Part shown: positions 30,917 to 39,202 of the stretch, one piece after another | How positions within the stretch are numbered: the stretch's first letter is position 1 | Layout of the letters: every line of letters starts with the position of its first letter | Source: Clostridiales bacterium DTU073 | GTDB taxonomy: Bacteria; Bacillota; Peptococcia; DRI-13; DTU073 | Direction of reading: 5' to 3' | DNA length: 44,226 nucleotides | Assembly: GCA_001512665.1 (NCBI GenBank) | Contig: LFSF01000002.1 | Coordinates: 1-44,226, forward strand | Made by a program: the position numbers and the translations under genes | Notes under the pieces: model-generated | The model's input: the letters and a program-made list of their open reading frames with translations, nothing else | Told to the model about the DNA's origin: nothing | Database searches by the model: none

Positions 30917-32533
30917 TTGGTGGAACAAAACATTACCGTTAGTGAAGCACTGATTAAGTTTTTTAAACAAAATGGTATAGATACCGTATTCGGAGTAGTG
31001 GGAGATGTCATTTTGCCTTTTGTTGATGCTTTGGGAAAACAAACGGAGGTAAAATTTTACGCTACTAGCCATGAGTCCGGTGCGGCTTTTATGGCTTCCT
31101 ATTATGCTAAACTTACCGGAAAGATTGGAGTTTGTATTGCTACCTCCGGTCCAGGCTGTGCTAATCTGGTCAACGGTCTAGCCGATGCCTATTTTGATAA
31201 AGCTCCTGTTTTGGCCATAACAGGTCAAGTACAGAGGAAGAAGATAGGAACCAATGCTAAACAGTATATCAACCAGCAAACTCTCATACAGTCAGTATCT
31301 AAAAGTTCGGAGCTGGTGACCGATGCAGCTAATATCTTGTCAGTGGTTGCCAAAGCTCTGATCATGGCCGTGAGTGAGCATACAGTCACACATGTTTCTG
31401 TTCCCGTTGATCTTTTTACGCAAAAGGTTCCTAATGCAAATTTTCCGGAAGTTGCGATAAAAGATTCTGCTCGGTGGGGAAGTAAATATGCGGATGCCTT
31501 AGAAGAGTCTGTTATGTTGCTGCAATCTTCTCAAAAACCATTACTTGTTATTGGAAAAGGGCAACAGGCTTGGAGAGAAGTTCTTACGAATCTGGCTGAA
31601 AAACTCGGCGCAGGGATCATTCTTGCTCAACAGGCCAAAGGTGTGATGCCGGATAGGCATCCTCTGGTAATCAGCGGTATCGGGGAGGCTTATCTTCCGG
31701 CATTTTTAAATGAAGTCGATTGCATCCTGCTGGTTGGTAATGCTTCTTTCGAGACAAAGTTTTGGCCCGCTTCAGCTAAGGTAATCCAGCTAGTGGATAA
31801 CCCTGAGAATCTTGATTATTTGCTGCTGACGAAGGGAATAGTCGGAGATGTTCGGCAGATTATGAAAGTCTTATCTGAGCGGTTGAATTCTAACCGAAAT
31901 CAGAATTGGCAAGATAAAATAGTTCAGGAAAAACAAAATCTTGAGAACATCATCAGGGTACAGGTACAGAACAAGACTACGCCCATTCATCCGGCTTATC
32001 TCATGACAACTTTAAATAAAGTTATTCCTGAAGACGCGGTGATAGTGTGTGATGATGGCGGCTTTATTCACTGGTTTGATACTTATTTTCAAGCTCAAGA
32101 GCATACTGTTCTTGTCTCCAGTCATTGGCGTAGCATGGGTGGGGGATTGCCCGCAGCGCTTAGTGCTTGTATTGCTCAAAAAGAGAGAAAAGTTATTGCT
32201 CTTGTAGGTGATGGGGGTCTGCTCATGTCAGTAGGAGAAATTGCTACTGCCATAAAATATCAATTACCGGTAGTAGTGGTGGTTGCCAACAATCACCACT
32301 ATAATCTGGAAAAAGGCAAGATGGAGTCCCAAGGGCTAATACCTTTTGGCTGTGATTTAGTAGTACCTGACTTTGCGGCACTGGCTAAAGCCTTTGGTGG
32401 AGAAGGAAAGATGGTTAAAAAACCGGAACAGCTGGAAATAGTACTGAAAGAAAGTCTGACCAGCAGTAAACCGTATATAGTAGATGAGCAGATAGATAAT
32501 GTATCTTTACCGTTTCTGCAAGGGGAGATATAA
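30917..32533 (+). CDS. thiamine pyrophosphate enzyme of the pyruvate oxidase / acetolactate synthase family
   Basis: A 538-residue three-domain TPP enzyme. The N-terminal Pyr domain carries the activating Glu in SHESGAAFMASYYAKLTGK and ATSGPGCANLVNGLADAY. A central NAD/FAD-like domain follows. The C-terminal PP domain has the metal motif GDGGLLMSVGEIATA and ending NNHHYNLEK. It resembles pyruvate oxidase more than acetolactate synthase; I see no regulatory ilvN-like gene. The likely reaction is decarboxylation of a 2-oxo acid, with the acceptor unknown. The start is TTG or the next codon GTG, with AGGAGG 7 or 10 bases upstream. It is divergent from a Gfo/Idh/MocA oxidoreductase. Confidence 0.88.
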   Translation: MVEQNITVSEALIKFFKQNGIDTVFGVVGDVILPFVDALGKQTEVKFYATSHESGAAFMASYYAKLTGKIGVCIATSGPGCANLVNGLADAYFDKAPVLAITGQVQRKKIGTNAKQYINQQTLIQSVSKSSELVTDAANILSVVAKALIMAVSEHTVTHVSVPVDLFTQKVPNANFPEVAIKDSARWGSKYADALEESVMLLQSSQKPLLVIGKGQQAWREVLTNLAEKLGAGIILAQQAKGVMPDRHPLVISGIGEAYLPAFLNEVDCILLVGNASFETKFWPASAKVIQLVDNPENLDYLLLTKGIVGDVRQIMKVLSERLNSNRNQNWQDKIVQEKQNLENIIRVQVQNKTTPIHPAYLMTTLNKVIPEDAVIVCDDGGFIHWFDTYFQAQEHTVLVSSHWRSMGGGLPAALSACIAQKERKVIALVGDGGLLMSVGEIATAIKYQLPVVVVVANNHHYNLEKGKMESQGLIPFGCDLVVPDFAALAKAFGGEGKMVKKPEQLEIVLKESLTSSKPYIVDEQIDNVSLPFLQGEI

Positions 32534-32545
32534 TATAAATAATCA

Positions 32546-32575
32546 TGAAAACTACCGAAATTAAGGTAGTTTTCA
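32546..32575 (+). terminator. hairpin after the TPP enzyme gene
   Basis: Eleven-pair stem TGAAAACTACC (32546-32556) and GGTAGTTTTCA (32565-32575). T-tract is short (TATTT), so it may be a weak terminator or a processing hairpin before the macrodomain gene. Confidence 0.6.
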
Positions 32576-32600
32576 GTATTTATGGGGGAGGAATCGTGTT

Positions 32601-33101
32601 ATGTTTGAGTTAACTACGGTCTTAGGTGATATCACTAAAATAAAATGCGATGCTATTGTCAATGCTGCGAACACTTCCTTACTTGGTGGGGGAGGGGTTG
32701 ACGGCGCGATACATAGAGCAGCAGGACCGCAGCTGTTAGAAGAATGTCGACTTTTAAACGGTTGTGAAACGGGAAAAGCGAAGATTACTAAAGGGTATAA
32801 TTTACCGGCAAAATATGTGATCCACACACCCGGGCCGATTTGGCGAGGCGGAAAGAATAATGAAGAAGCACTGTTGGCAAGTTGTTATCGGAGTTGTATG
32901 GAATTAGCCGAAAAATACAATTGCGGCAGTATTGCCTTCCCTTCCATAAGTACAGGTGTATATCGTTTTCCCTTGGAAAAGGCTGCTCGTATTGCGGTAA
33001 AGACAATTTTGGATTGTAATAGGGAAGACAGTAAAATCTCTCAAGTTATAATTGTGTGCTTTGATGAAAAAACAAAAAGCCATTATGATGCGGCTCTTTG
33101 A
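32601..33101 (+). CDS. macrodomain protein, probable O-acetyl-ADP-ribose deacetylase
   Basis: A 166-residue MacroD-type macrodomain. Motifs are [19 protein letters not shown] (adenine and ribose site), [14 protein letters not shown] (catalytic loop with the conserved Asp) and [15 protein letters not shown] (phosphate loop). Family members such as YmdB remove acetyl from O-acetyl-ADP-ribose or ADP-ribose from Asp/Glu of proteins. The start has GGGGGAGG upstream. It lies between a hairpin and a strong terminator, so it is expressed alone or by read-through. No partner ADP-ribosyltransferase or sirtuin is in the window. Confidence 0.93.
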   Translation: MFELTTVLGDITKIKCDAIVNAANTSLLGGGGVDGAIHRAAGPQLLEECRLLNGCETGKAKITKGYNLPAKYVIHTPGPIWRGGKNNEEALLASCYRSCMELAEKYNCGSIAFPSISTGVYRFPLEKAARIAVKTILDCNREDSKISQVIIVCFDEKTKSHYDAAL

Positions 33102-33139
33102 GAATTTGCTTAATTAATAATGTGCTGTTTATATTTAAC

Positions 33140-33185
33140 AAGGACCTTTGAAGTCTTAGCTATGATTTCAAAGGTTCTTTTTTAT
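33140..33185 (+). terminator. terminator of the macrodomain gene
   Basis: Thirteen-pair stem AAGGACCTTTGAA (33140-33152) and TTCAAAGGTTCTT (33167-33179), with one G-T pair, and a T-rich tail. Confidence 0.88.
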
Positions 33186-33219
33186 TTGTCGCAATAACTT
33201 TAAAAGAGATCATTTACCC

Positions 33220-33248
33220 TTGACAGTTATATAGATAGGTATTAATAT
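33220..33248 (+). promoter_or_regulatory. promoter of the cadC-cadA operon
   Basis: TTGACA (33220-33225), 17-base spacer, TAATAT (33243-33248). It is overlapped just downstream by the CadC-type palindrome. Confidence 0.85.
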
Positions 33249-33260
33249 GAATATTAGAAC

Positions 33261-33280
33261 ATATGAGCATATATTCATAT
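33261..33280. promoter_or_regulatory. ArsR/SmtB-family operator for CadC
   Basis: ATATGAGCATATATTCATAT is an imperfect palindrome that fits the TGAxCA...TTCA core of ArsR/SmtB metal-sensor operators. It lies just after the promoter -10, where bound repressor would block initiation. A further ATATGAATAT half lies at 33245. Confidence 0.7.
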
Positions 33281-33338
33281 AAAAAATTAAAGAAAATAGC
33301 TTTTGTTTTGTAATTATTTGATTAAATGGGGTGATCTT

Positions 33339-33698
33339 GTGGCTGTAAACCATGATTTTTGTGAGATGCCATGCGTTCATCAGGAAAATGTAGACAGAGT
33401 CAAAGGAAAGGCTCTTACACCAGAGGAAATTTTAGGGTTATCTGAGATCTTTAAAACCTTAGGAGATCCTACGCGTTTGCGGATTTTACAGGCTTTATCA
33501 CAAGAGGAACTTTGTGTCTGTGATTTAGTGGAAGTATTGGAAATGACGCAATCGGCAGTTTCACATCAATTGAGAGTTTTGAGAGATCAGCGTTTGGTTA
33601 AATATCGTAAGGAAGGAAAAATGGTTTTTTACTCCTTAGATGATGAGCATATAATTAATCTCTTTGCCCAAGGGTTAGCGCATGTTCGTCATAAATGA
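33339..33698 (+). CDS. cadC: CadC-type metal-responsive repressor (ArsR/SmtB family)
   Basis: A 119-residue winged-helix repressor. The GTG at 33339 has GGGGTGAT upstream; a longer frame to 33303 adds residues not seen in the family. Metal ligands of the CadC type are visible: the N-terminal DFCEMPC pair, and ELCVCDL at the start of the recognition region (the alpha3N Cd/Pb site). A possible alpha5 site is carried by DDEHI and GLAHVRH. The HTH is TQSAVSHQLRVLRDQRLV. Metal binding should release it from the operator at 33261 and switch on cadA, which follows after 52 bases. Confidence 0.92.
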   Translation: MAVNHDFCEMPCVHQENVDRVKGKALTPEEILGLSEIFKTLGDPTRLRILQALSQEELCVCDLVEVLEMTQSAVSHQLRVLRDQRLVKYRKEGKMVFYSLDDEHIINLFAQGLAHVRHK

Positions 33699-33750
33699 AT
33701 AATCATGCCTAAGTTATGACAACCGAGTGAGTGGAAGAGGGGGAAATAAG

Positions 33751-35712
33751 ATGTGTCAAGCTAAGTGTGAGTTAAACATAGAACAGGAAAAAAATATAAA
33801 GTGGGAAGAAAACATGGAGCAGGAAGAAAACATGGAACAGGAAGAAAAACTGGAGTTAATTCGACTAGGGATAGGTATATTGCTTTATCTGGTGGTGTTA
33901 TTACTAAATTTTTCCCCTGTAATAGAATTAGCTTTTTTCGGTTTAAGCTATCTATTAATTGGTGGTGAAGTGGTTCTTAAAGCGTTTCTCAATTTGCAAC
34001 GCGGGAAGGTGTTTGACGAAAATTTTTTGATGACTCTTGCGACAATAGGAGCCTTTGCTATTCAGGAGTATCCGGAAGCAGTAGCGGTAATGCTTTTTTA
34101 TCAAATCGGGGAATTTTTTGAGGATAAGGCTGTAAACCGTTCTCGCCGCTCTATTAAAGCACTTTTGGACATCCGTCCTGATTTTGCTAATCTTCAAAAG
34201 GGTGAAGAGCTTATTCGGGTTAGTCCGGAAGAAGTAGCGGTTGGCGAGGTGATTATGATTAAGCCGGGGGAAAAGGTACCTCTCGACGGCATTATTATTA
34301 AAGGCCAATCGCTGATGGATACAGCGGTATTAACCGGTGAATCTGTTCCGAGAAGAGTGGAAATTGGTGACGAGATTTTAAGTGGTTTTATTAATACCAG
34401 TGGGGTTATATCTATGAAAGTTACGAGGGAATTTGGGGAGTCTACGGTGGCAAAAATTCTCAATTTAGTTGAAAATGCCGGTCATAAAAAAGCCCCTACG
34501 GAGAACTTTATTACTAAGTTTGCTCGTTATTATACTCCGGCAGTTGTTGCGGTAGCGCTAGTACTAGCTGTAATTCCTCCTTTAATCATTCCCGGAGCGC
34601 TCTTCTCTGATTGGCTGTATCGGGCTCTGGTTTTTTTGGTGGTATCATGTCCTTGTGCGCTGGTTATTTCTATTCCTTTGGGCTTTTTCGGCGGTATTGG
34701 TTGTGCTTCCCAAAATGGGATACTGGTGAAAGGCAGTAATTATTTAGAAGCCTTAAATCATGTTAATTCTGTAGTTTTTGATAAGACCGGGACTCTTACT
34801 AAAGGGGTCTTTAAGGTTACCGATCTTGTTCCTGCAGAGGGCTTTACCCGGGAACAGTTGTTAGAGGCTGCTGCACTTGCGGAGGTATATTCTACACATC
34901 CTATTGCTAAATCTATTCTTGAAGCCTATAGTTTTGAGGCAAATAAAAAGATTATTTCTAAAGAGAGAATTGATTTATATGAGGAGATGGCCGGACTTGG
35001 TGTTAAAGTTGTGGTTGAAGGGAAAACAATCTATGCCGGGAACAGAAAACTGTTGGCTCAAGTAGGAATTACTCTTGACAAGCCGGAAGTTTTCGGGACA
35101 GTAGTTCATGTAATCATTGACAGCGAATATGCAGGCTACCTGCTTATCTCTGATGAAGTTAAAGAGGACAGTGCCTCGGCTATAGCAGGGTTGAAACAGA
35201 TGGGGATAAGAAGATTAGTGATGTTATCCGGTGACGATAAGGATGTTGCAGCTCATGTTGCCGGAGAATTAAAGCTAGCTGAAGTTTATGCAGAACTTTT
35301 ACCTCATGAAAAGGTTGTCAAGACTGAAGAAATTTACGCAACTAAAGGGAAAGGTAAACTGGTTTTTGTTGGTGACGGAATCAATGATGCTCCTGTACTC
35401 GCCCGGGCAGATGTAGGCGTAGCGATGGGGGGGTTGGGTTCTGATGCTGCTATTGAAGCTGCGGATGTGGTGATTATGACAGATGAACCCTCGAAATTAG
35501 TCACGGCGATAAAAATAGCCAAAAGAACCAGGAGTATAGTTTGGCAAAATATTATTATTGCTTTAGGGGTGAAAGGGATTGTTCTGGTATTAGGAGCAGG
35601 TGGTGTGGCTACTTTGTGGGCGGCTGTATTTGCTGATGTAGGTGTAGCTGTTATTGCTATTCTGAATGCCTTGCGGGTTCTGAACACCAGAGTAATGGAG
35701 ATAACTAGTTAA
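33751..35712 (+). CDS. cadA: P1B-2-type Zn2+/Cd2+/Pb2+ exporting ATPase
   Basis: A 653-residue membrane pump. The start at 33751 has GAGGGGG upstream. Motifs: TGES in the actuator domain, SCPCALV (CPC metal site), DKTGTLTKG with phosphorylated Asp344, STHPIAKS (HP locus), GDGINDAP, and the late FADVGVAVIAILNALR, whose Asp is a Zn/Cd ligand in this subgroup. The usual N-terminal HMA domain is missing. Instead there is a CxxxC pair (MCQAKC) and a Glu-rich tail built on an 18-base tandem repeat. It exports divalent soft metals under CadC control. Its intact catalytic motifs contrast with the CopA-like protein at 41684. Confidence 0.94.
   Translation: MCQAKCELNIEQEKNIKWEENMEQEENMEQEEKLELIRLGIGILLYLVVLLLNFSPVIELAFFGLSYLLIGGEVVLKAFLNLQRGKVFDENFLMTLATIGAFAIQEYPEAVAVMLFYQIGEFFEDKAVNRSRRSIKALLDIRPDFANLQKGEELIRVSPEEVAVGEVIMIKPGEKVPLDGIIIKGQSLMDTAVLTGESVPRRVEIGDEILSGFINTSGVISMKVTREFGESTVAKILNLVENAGHKKAPTENFITKFARYYTPAVVAVALVLAVIPPLIIPGALFSDWLYRALVFLVVSCPCALVISIPLGFFGGIGCASQNGILVKGSNYLEALNHVNSVVFDKTGTLTKGVFKVTDLVPAEGFTREQLLEAAALAEVYSTHPIAKSILEAYSFEANKKIISKERIDLYEEMAGLGVKVVVEGKTIYAGNRKLLAQVGITLDKPEVFGTVVHVIIDSEYAGYLLISDEVKEDSASAIAGLKQMGIRRLVMLSGDDKDVAAHVAGELKLAEVYAELLPHEKVVKTEEIYATKGKGKLVFVGDGINDAPVLARADVGVAMGGLGSDAAIEAADVVIMTDEPSKLVTAIKIAKRTRSIVWQNIIIALGVKGIVLVLGAGGVATLWAAVFADVGVAVIAILNALRVLNTRVMEITS
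33805..33855 (+). repeat. 18-base tandem repeat in the cadA 5' end
   Basis: Two copies of GAAGAAAACATGGAGCAG (second with GAACAG) and a partial third, encoding repeated EENMEQ. It makes an acidic, probably flexible tail where an HMA domain normally sits. Confidence 0.85.
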
Positions 35713-36055
35713 TTTTTTCTGGTAAACAAATACTTTGACCAATTTGGAGATTGTTAGGGTCTATCCCAGGATTAAGTTCCAGCAGTCTTTGCACAGTTGT
35801 ATTTGTGGCTATGGCGATTTGATAAAGGGTATCACCTGGTGCCACCCGCCAGAATATACCTGATGCGCAAGGCGGCACTTCAGGTGGCAGACAAATCAGG
35901 CTTCCTATTTGCAGGTTTTCAGGTATTATTCCGGGGTTAAGCGCCAGTAAAATATCTATGGTTGTTTGTGTGCGTATGGCAATGTTGTATAAAGTATCTC
36001 CACTCCTTACCCGCCAGAAACGTCCGGAAGAACAAGGTTGTTGTCTGGTATTCAT
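35705..36055 (-). CDS. double LysM-domain protein
   Basis: About 116 residues made of two near-identical units of about 53 residues. Each has PCxSGxFWRV, then GDTLYxIAI, LNPGI, NLQIG and ICLP, the LysM consensus. LysM binds N-acetylglucosamine chains of peptidoglycan. There is no signal peptide, which for such short LysM proteins in spore formers suggests a spore coat or cortex location (inference). I prefer the ATG at 36055 (GAGAGTG upstream) to the ATG at 36064. The 3' end overlaps convergent cadA by 8 bases, so no terminator fits between them. Confidence 0.88.
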   Translation of the reverse strand: MNTRQQPCSSGRFWRVRSGDTLYNIAIRTQTTIDILLALNPGIIPENLQIGSLICLPPEVPPCASGIFWRVAPGDTLYQIAIATNTTVQRLLELNPGIDPNNLQIGQSICLPEKIN

Positions 36056-36287
36056 GATCATCACTCTCAGTTGTTTTATTTAATATATGTTATGATTTTA
36101 ATGAAAAATGTTTTCTTTGGTTAAGCTATTTAAGTTTTAAAGATTTTTTGAATTAAATCCAAAATTTTACTGGATTTCTTATTAAAAAAAGTATATTATT
36201 AAATTTATTTAATTGGTTAATTTAACAAGAAAAAGGGTAGTTATTTTAATTGGGGTTTTTGAGTTCAAAAGGAGGTTATTTAGTAGA

Positions 36288-39002
36288 ATGCAAGAAAAAA
36301 ATTGGTTTTCTTTTGAAGTAAAAGAGGTCGAACAGCAACTAAACTCTAATTTAGAAGTTGGTTTGTCCACTGAGGAAGTAAATACTCGGTTGGAAACATA
36401 TGGCCATAATACTTTAAAAGAAGCACCACCGCGCAGCTTGTTGGCGATGTTTATTGATCAAATAAAGGAGCCGTTGGTCTTAATTCTACTTATTGCGGCA
36501 ATTATTTCAGGTATAGTAGGAGAAGTTGCCGATACTGTTCTTATTCTGGTCATTGTTGTTTTGAATGCGGCTCTGGGTGTGTTTCAGGAGAATAAGGCAG
36601 AACAAGCTCTACAAGCTTTAAAAGCTATGACCAAGACGTATGTTAAAGTAATTCGAGATGGAAAGACAACGCAAACCCCAGCTGAAGATCTGGTACCTGG
36701 TGATATTATCTTACTGGAAGCCGGGGATTCAGTACCTGCTGATGCTCGTTTGATCGAAGCGGCTTCTTTACGCGTAAATGAAGCGGCTATGACCGGTGAA
36801 TCGGTTCCGGTAGAAAAATCTCTTGAGGTTATTACGGCAGAAGATGTTCCGCTAGGAGATCGCAAAAATATGGTCTTAGCAGGAACGGCAGTAACTGGGG
36901 GAAGGGCTAAAGCTGTGGTTACAGGAACTGGGATGAATACAGAGCTGGGGAAAATTGCCCAAATGCTTCAAGATGCTCCTAAAGAGCAAACCCCTTTACA
37001 GCGTCAATTGGCTAAATTGGGTAAAACATTGGGGCTGATAGCTTTAGCAATTGTAATTATCGTCTTCATTACCGGTATTTTGCGGGGCGAAGAAATCTTT
37101 AATATGTTTATGACTGCTATTGCCTTAGCGGTTGCAGCTATTCCGGAAGGGTTGCCGGCTGTGGTAACAATTGTTTTAGCTCTTGGTGTAACCAGGATGA
37201 GTCATAGAAATGCGGTTATTAGAAAACTCCCGGCAGTTGAAACTCTGGGTGTGGCTACATATATTTGTTCGGATAAAACCGGTACACTAACGAAAAATGA
37301 AATGACCACTATTGGGCTTTATGTCTATGATCAGATGTTGCAAGTTACCGGTGGGGGTTATGTACCGGAAGGTGAATTTTATACAGCAGAGGAAAGTAAA
37401 ATTGCTCCACTGGATAATAAGGTCTTACGGTTATTACTTATGGGCGGTGTATTGAATACAGATGCACGTTTGGAGCAAAGTAAGGGAACCTATGGAATTA
37501 TTGGTGATCCTACAGAAGGTGCTTTAGTAGTTGTGGGCGCTAAGGCCGGACTGTGGAAAGAAGATCTGGAAAAAACATATCCTCGTTTAGAAGAGATTCC
37601 TTTTGATTCAGCTCGTAAAATGATGACTACTTTTCACGATATTGAGGGAGAACTTTGTTCTTTAACTAAAGGTGCACCGGATATTCTTATTGCCCTTTGT
37701 AAGGATGCGTTGACTTCAGAGGGAGTTAAAGAGCTAAATCAAGAGATTCGCGATAAACTATTAGAGGTAAATAAGAGTTTGGCATCTCAAGGTCAACGTG
37801 TTTTAGCTTTAGCCGTACGTAAATGGGGCGAAATCCCCAGTCAATTAGATTCAGAACATGTGGAAACGGATTTGACTTTTGTGGGGTATTTTGCTTTGCA
37901 GGATCCTCCGCGTGATGAAGTAAAAGATGCTGTTGCGGTTAGTCGTCGCGCCGGAATTAAAACAGTAATGATTACCGGTGACCATCAGGATACAGCTGTG
38001 GCTATCGCTCAAAAGTTAGATATATGGCGAGAGGGCGACAATATTCTCACCGGAATTCAATTAGAAAAAATGTCTCAGGAAGAGTTAGAAAAGCAGGTTA
38101 TGAAGACAACCGTATATGCTCGTGTTTCACCGGAACATAAACTCCGTATAGTGGATGCCTTAAAGGCTAAGCAACAGATTGTAGCTATGACCGGTGACGG
38201 AGTTAATGACGCTCCTGCTCTCAAAAGAGCGGATATCGGTGCGGCTATGGGTATAACGGGTACAGAAGTATCGAAAGAAGCTTCGGATATGGTTCTGCTT
38301 GATGATAATTTTGCCACCATTGTAAATGCCGTCGAGGAAGGTAGAACAATTTATGATAATATCCGTAAAGCTGTGCAATATTTGCTCTCTTGTAATTTAG
38401 GCGAGATCGTTGCTATTTTTACGGCGATTCTTTTGGGTCTGGGCAGTCCTTTACTTCCGGTACAAATTCTTTGGATGAATCTTGTTACAGATAGTGCCCC
38501 TGCTTTAGCTTTAGGTGTGGAACCTACGGAAAGAGGGGTTATGAAGAGAAAACCTCGTAATTCACATGCAGGAATTTTTGCTGATGGTGTAGGGCTCGAG
38601 ATTTTTATTCAAGGTATGGTTATTGGTTTGGTTTCTTTTGGTGCATATTGGGCGGCTATCTTAGAGGGAAGACCTTTAGTTGAGGCACGTACCATGGCAT
38701 TTTTGACCATGGCTTTCTCTCAGCTTGTTCATTCTTTTAATATGCGGAGCAGAGAAGAATCTGTTTTTGCCTTTGCGAAAAATCCTAACAGTAAATTAGT
38801 TTTAGCTTTCTTGGTTTGTGCATTACTACAACTAGTTGTTGTTTTTGTTCCTTTCTTAAGAGAACTCTTTGATACAGCATTGTTACAGACTCAGGATTGG
38901 CTGATTGTTTTAGCTTTAAGTTTGTCACCAATGTTGGTCGTGGAAATTATAAAATTAATCAAGAGGATGAACAAGAAAGTTTTAACTAGTGATAATGCCT
39001 AA
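36288..39002 (+). CDS. P2A-type Ca2+-transporting ATPase
   Basis: A 904-residue P-type pump of the SERCA/PacL/LMCA type. The ATG at 36288 follows GGAGG at 36271-36275. The N-terminal cation ATPase domain (GLSTEEVNTRLETYGHN) comes first. Then come MTGESVPVEK, AAIPEGLPAVVTIVLALG (the M4 calcium site with Glu in PEGL), DKTGTLTKNE with Asp329, GDPTEGALVV, MTGDGVNDAP, and NLVTDSAPALALGVEP (M6 site with Asn, Thr and Asp). All catalytic residues are present. It exports Ca2+ from the cytoplasm; whether it has one or two sites is not decided here. It is a single gene closed by a strong terminator. Confidence 0.93.
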   Translation: MQEKNWFSFEVKEVEQQLNSNLEVGLSTEEVNTRLETYGHNTLKEAPPRSLLAMFIDQIKEPLVLILLIAAIISGIVGEVADTVLILVIVVLNAALGVFQENKAEQALQALKAMTKTYVKVIRDGKTTQTPAEDLVPGDIILLEAGDSVPADARLIEAASLRVNEAAMTGESVPVEKSLEVITAEDVPLGDRKNMVLAGTAVTGGRAKAVVTGTGMNTELGKIAQMLQDAPKEQTPLQRQLAKLGKTLGLIALAIVIIVFITGILRGEEIFNMFMTAIALAVAAIPEGLPAVVTIVLALGVTRMSHRNAVIRKLPAVETLGVATYICSDKTGTLTKNEMTTIGLYVYDQMLQVTGGGYVPEGEFYTAEESKIAPLDNKVLRLLLMGGVLNTDARLEQSKGTYGIIGDPTEGALVVVGAKAGLWKEDLEKTYPRLEEIPFDSARKMMTTFHDIEGELCSLTKGAPDILIALCKDALTSEGVKELNQEIRDKLLEVNKSLASQGQRVLALAVRKWGEIPSQLDSEHVETDLTFVGYFALQDPPRDEVKDAVAVSRRAGIKTVMITGDHQDTAVAIAQKLDIWREGDNILTGIQLEKMSQEELEKQVMKTTVYARVSPEHKLRIVDALKAKQQIVAMTGDGVNDAPALKRADIGAAMGITGTEVSKEASDMVLLDDNFATIVNAVEEGRTIYDNIRKAVQYLLSCNLGEIVAIFTAILLGLGSPLLPVQILWMNLVTDSAPALALGVEPTERGVMKRKPRNSHAGIFADGVGLEIFIQGMVIGLVSFGAYWAAILEGRPLVEARTMAFLTMAFSQLVHSFNMRSREESVFAFAKNPNSKLVLAFLVCALLQLVVVFVPFLRELFDTALLQTQDWLIVLALSLSPMLVVEIIKLIKRMNKKVLTSDNA

Positions 39003-39042
39003 GAAATCTTAAGATAAGAGATAGATAAAGAAATAGAAGAAA

Positions 39043-39079
39043 AAGAAGGTGCTTCGGAAATGAAGCACCTTCTTTAATT
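39043..39079 (+). terminator. terminator of the Ca2+ ATPase gene
   Basis: Thirteen-pair stem AAGAAGGTGCTTC (39043-39055) and GAAGCACCTTCTT (39062-39074) with a 6-base loop and T-rich tail. Confidence 0.9.
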
Positions 39080-39202
39080 TCGGCTTCCTTAATCCATAGA
39101 AAAACATATCCAGGGAAATTCAGGGAACTTTTTTCTTTTTGCCACGTCATTTGATTTAGTGAATAGTACATCAATATTATTGATACGGGGAGGTTTTGGC
39201 GA

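Noticed and set aside
30917-32533. Sulfopyruvate decarboxylase (ComDE) completing a coenzyme M pathway
   Set aside because: The protein is a three-domain enzyme of 538 residues resembling pyruvate oxidase; ComD/ComE are short two-domain proteins. It is also 18 kb from comAB.
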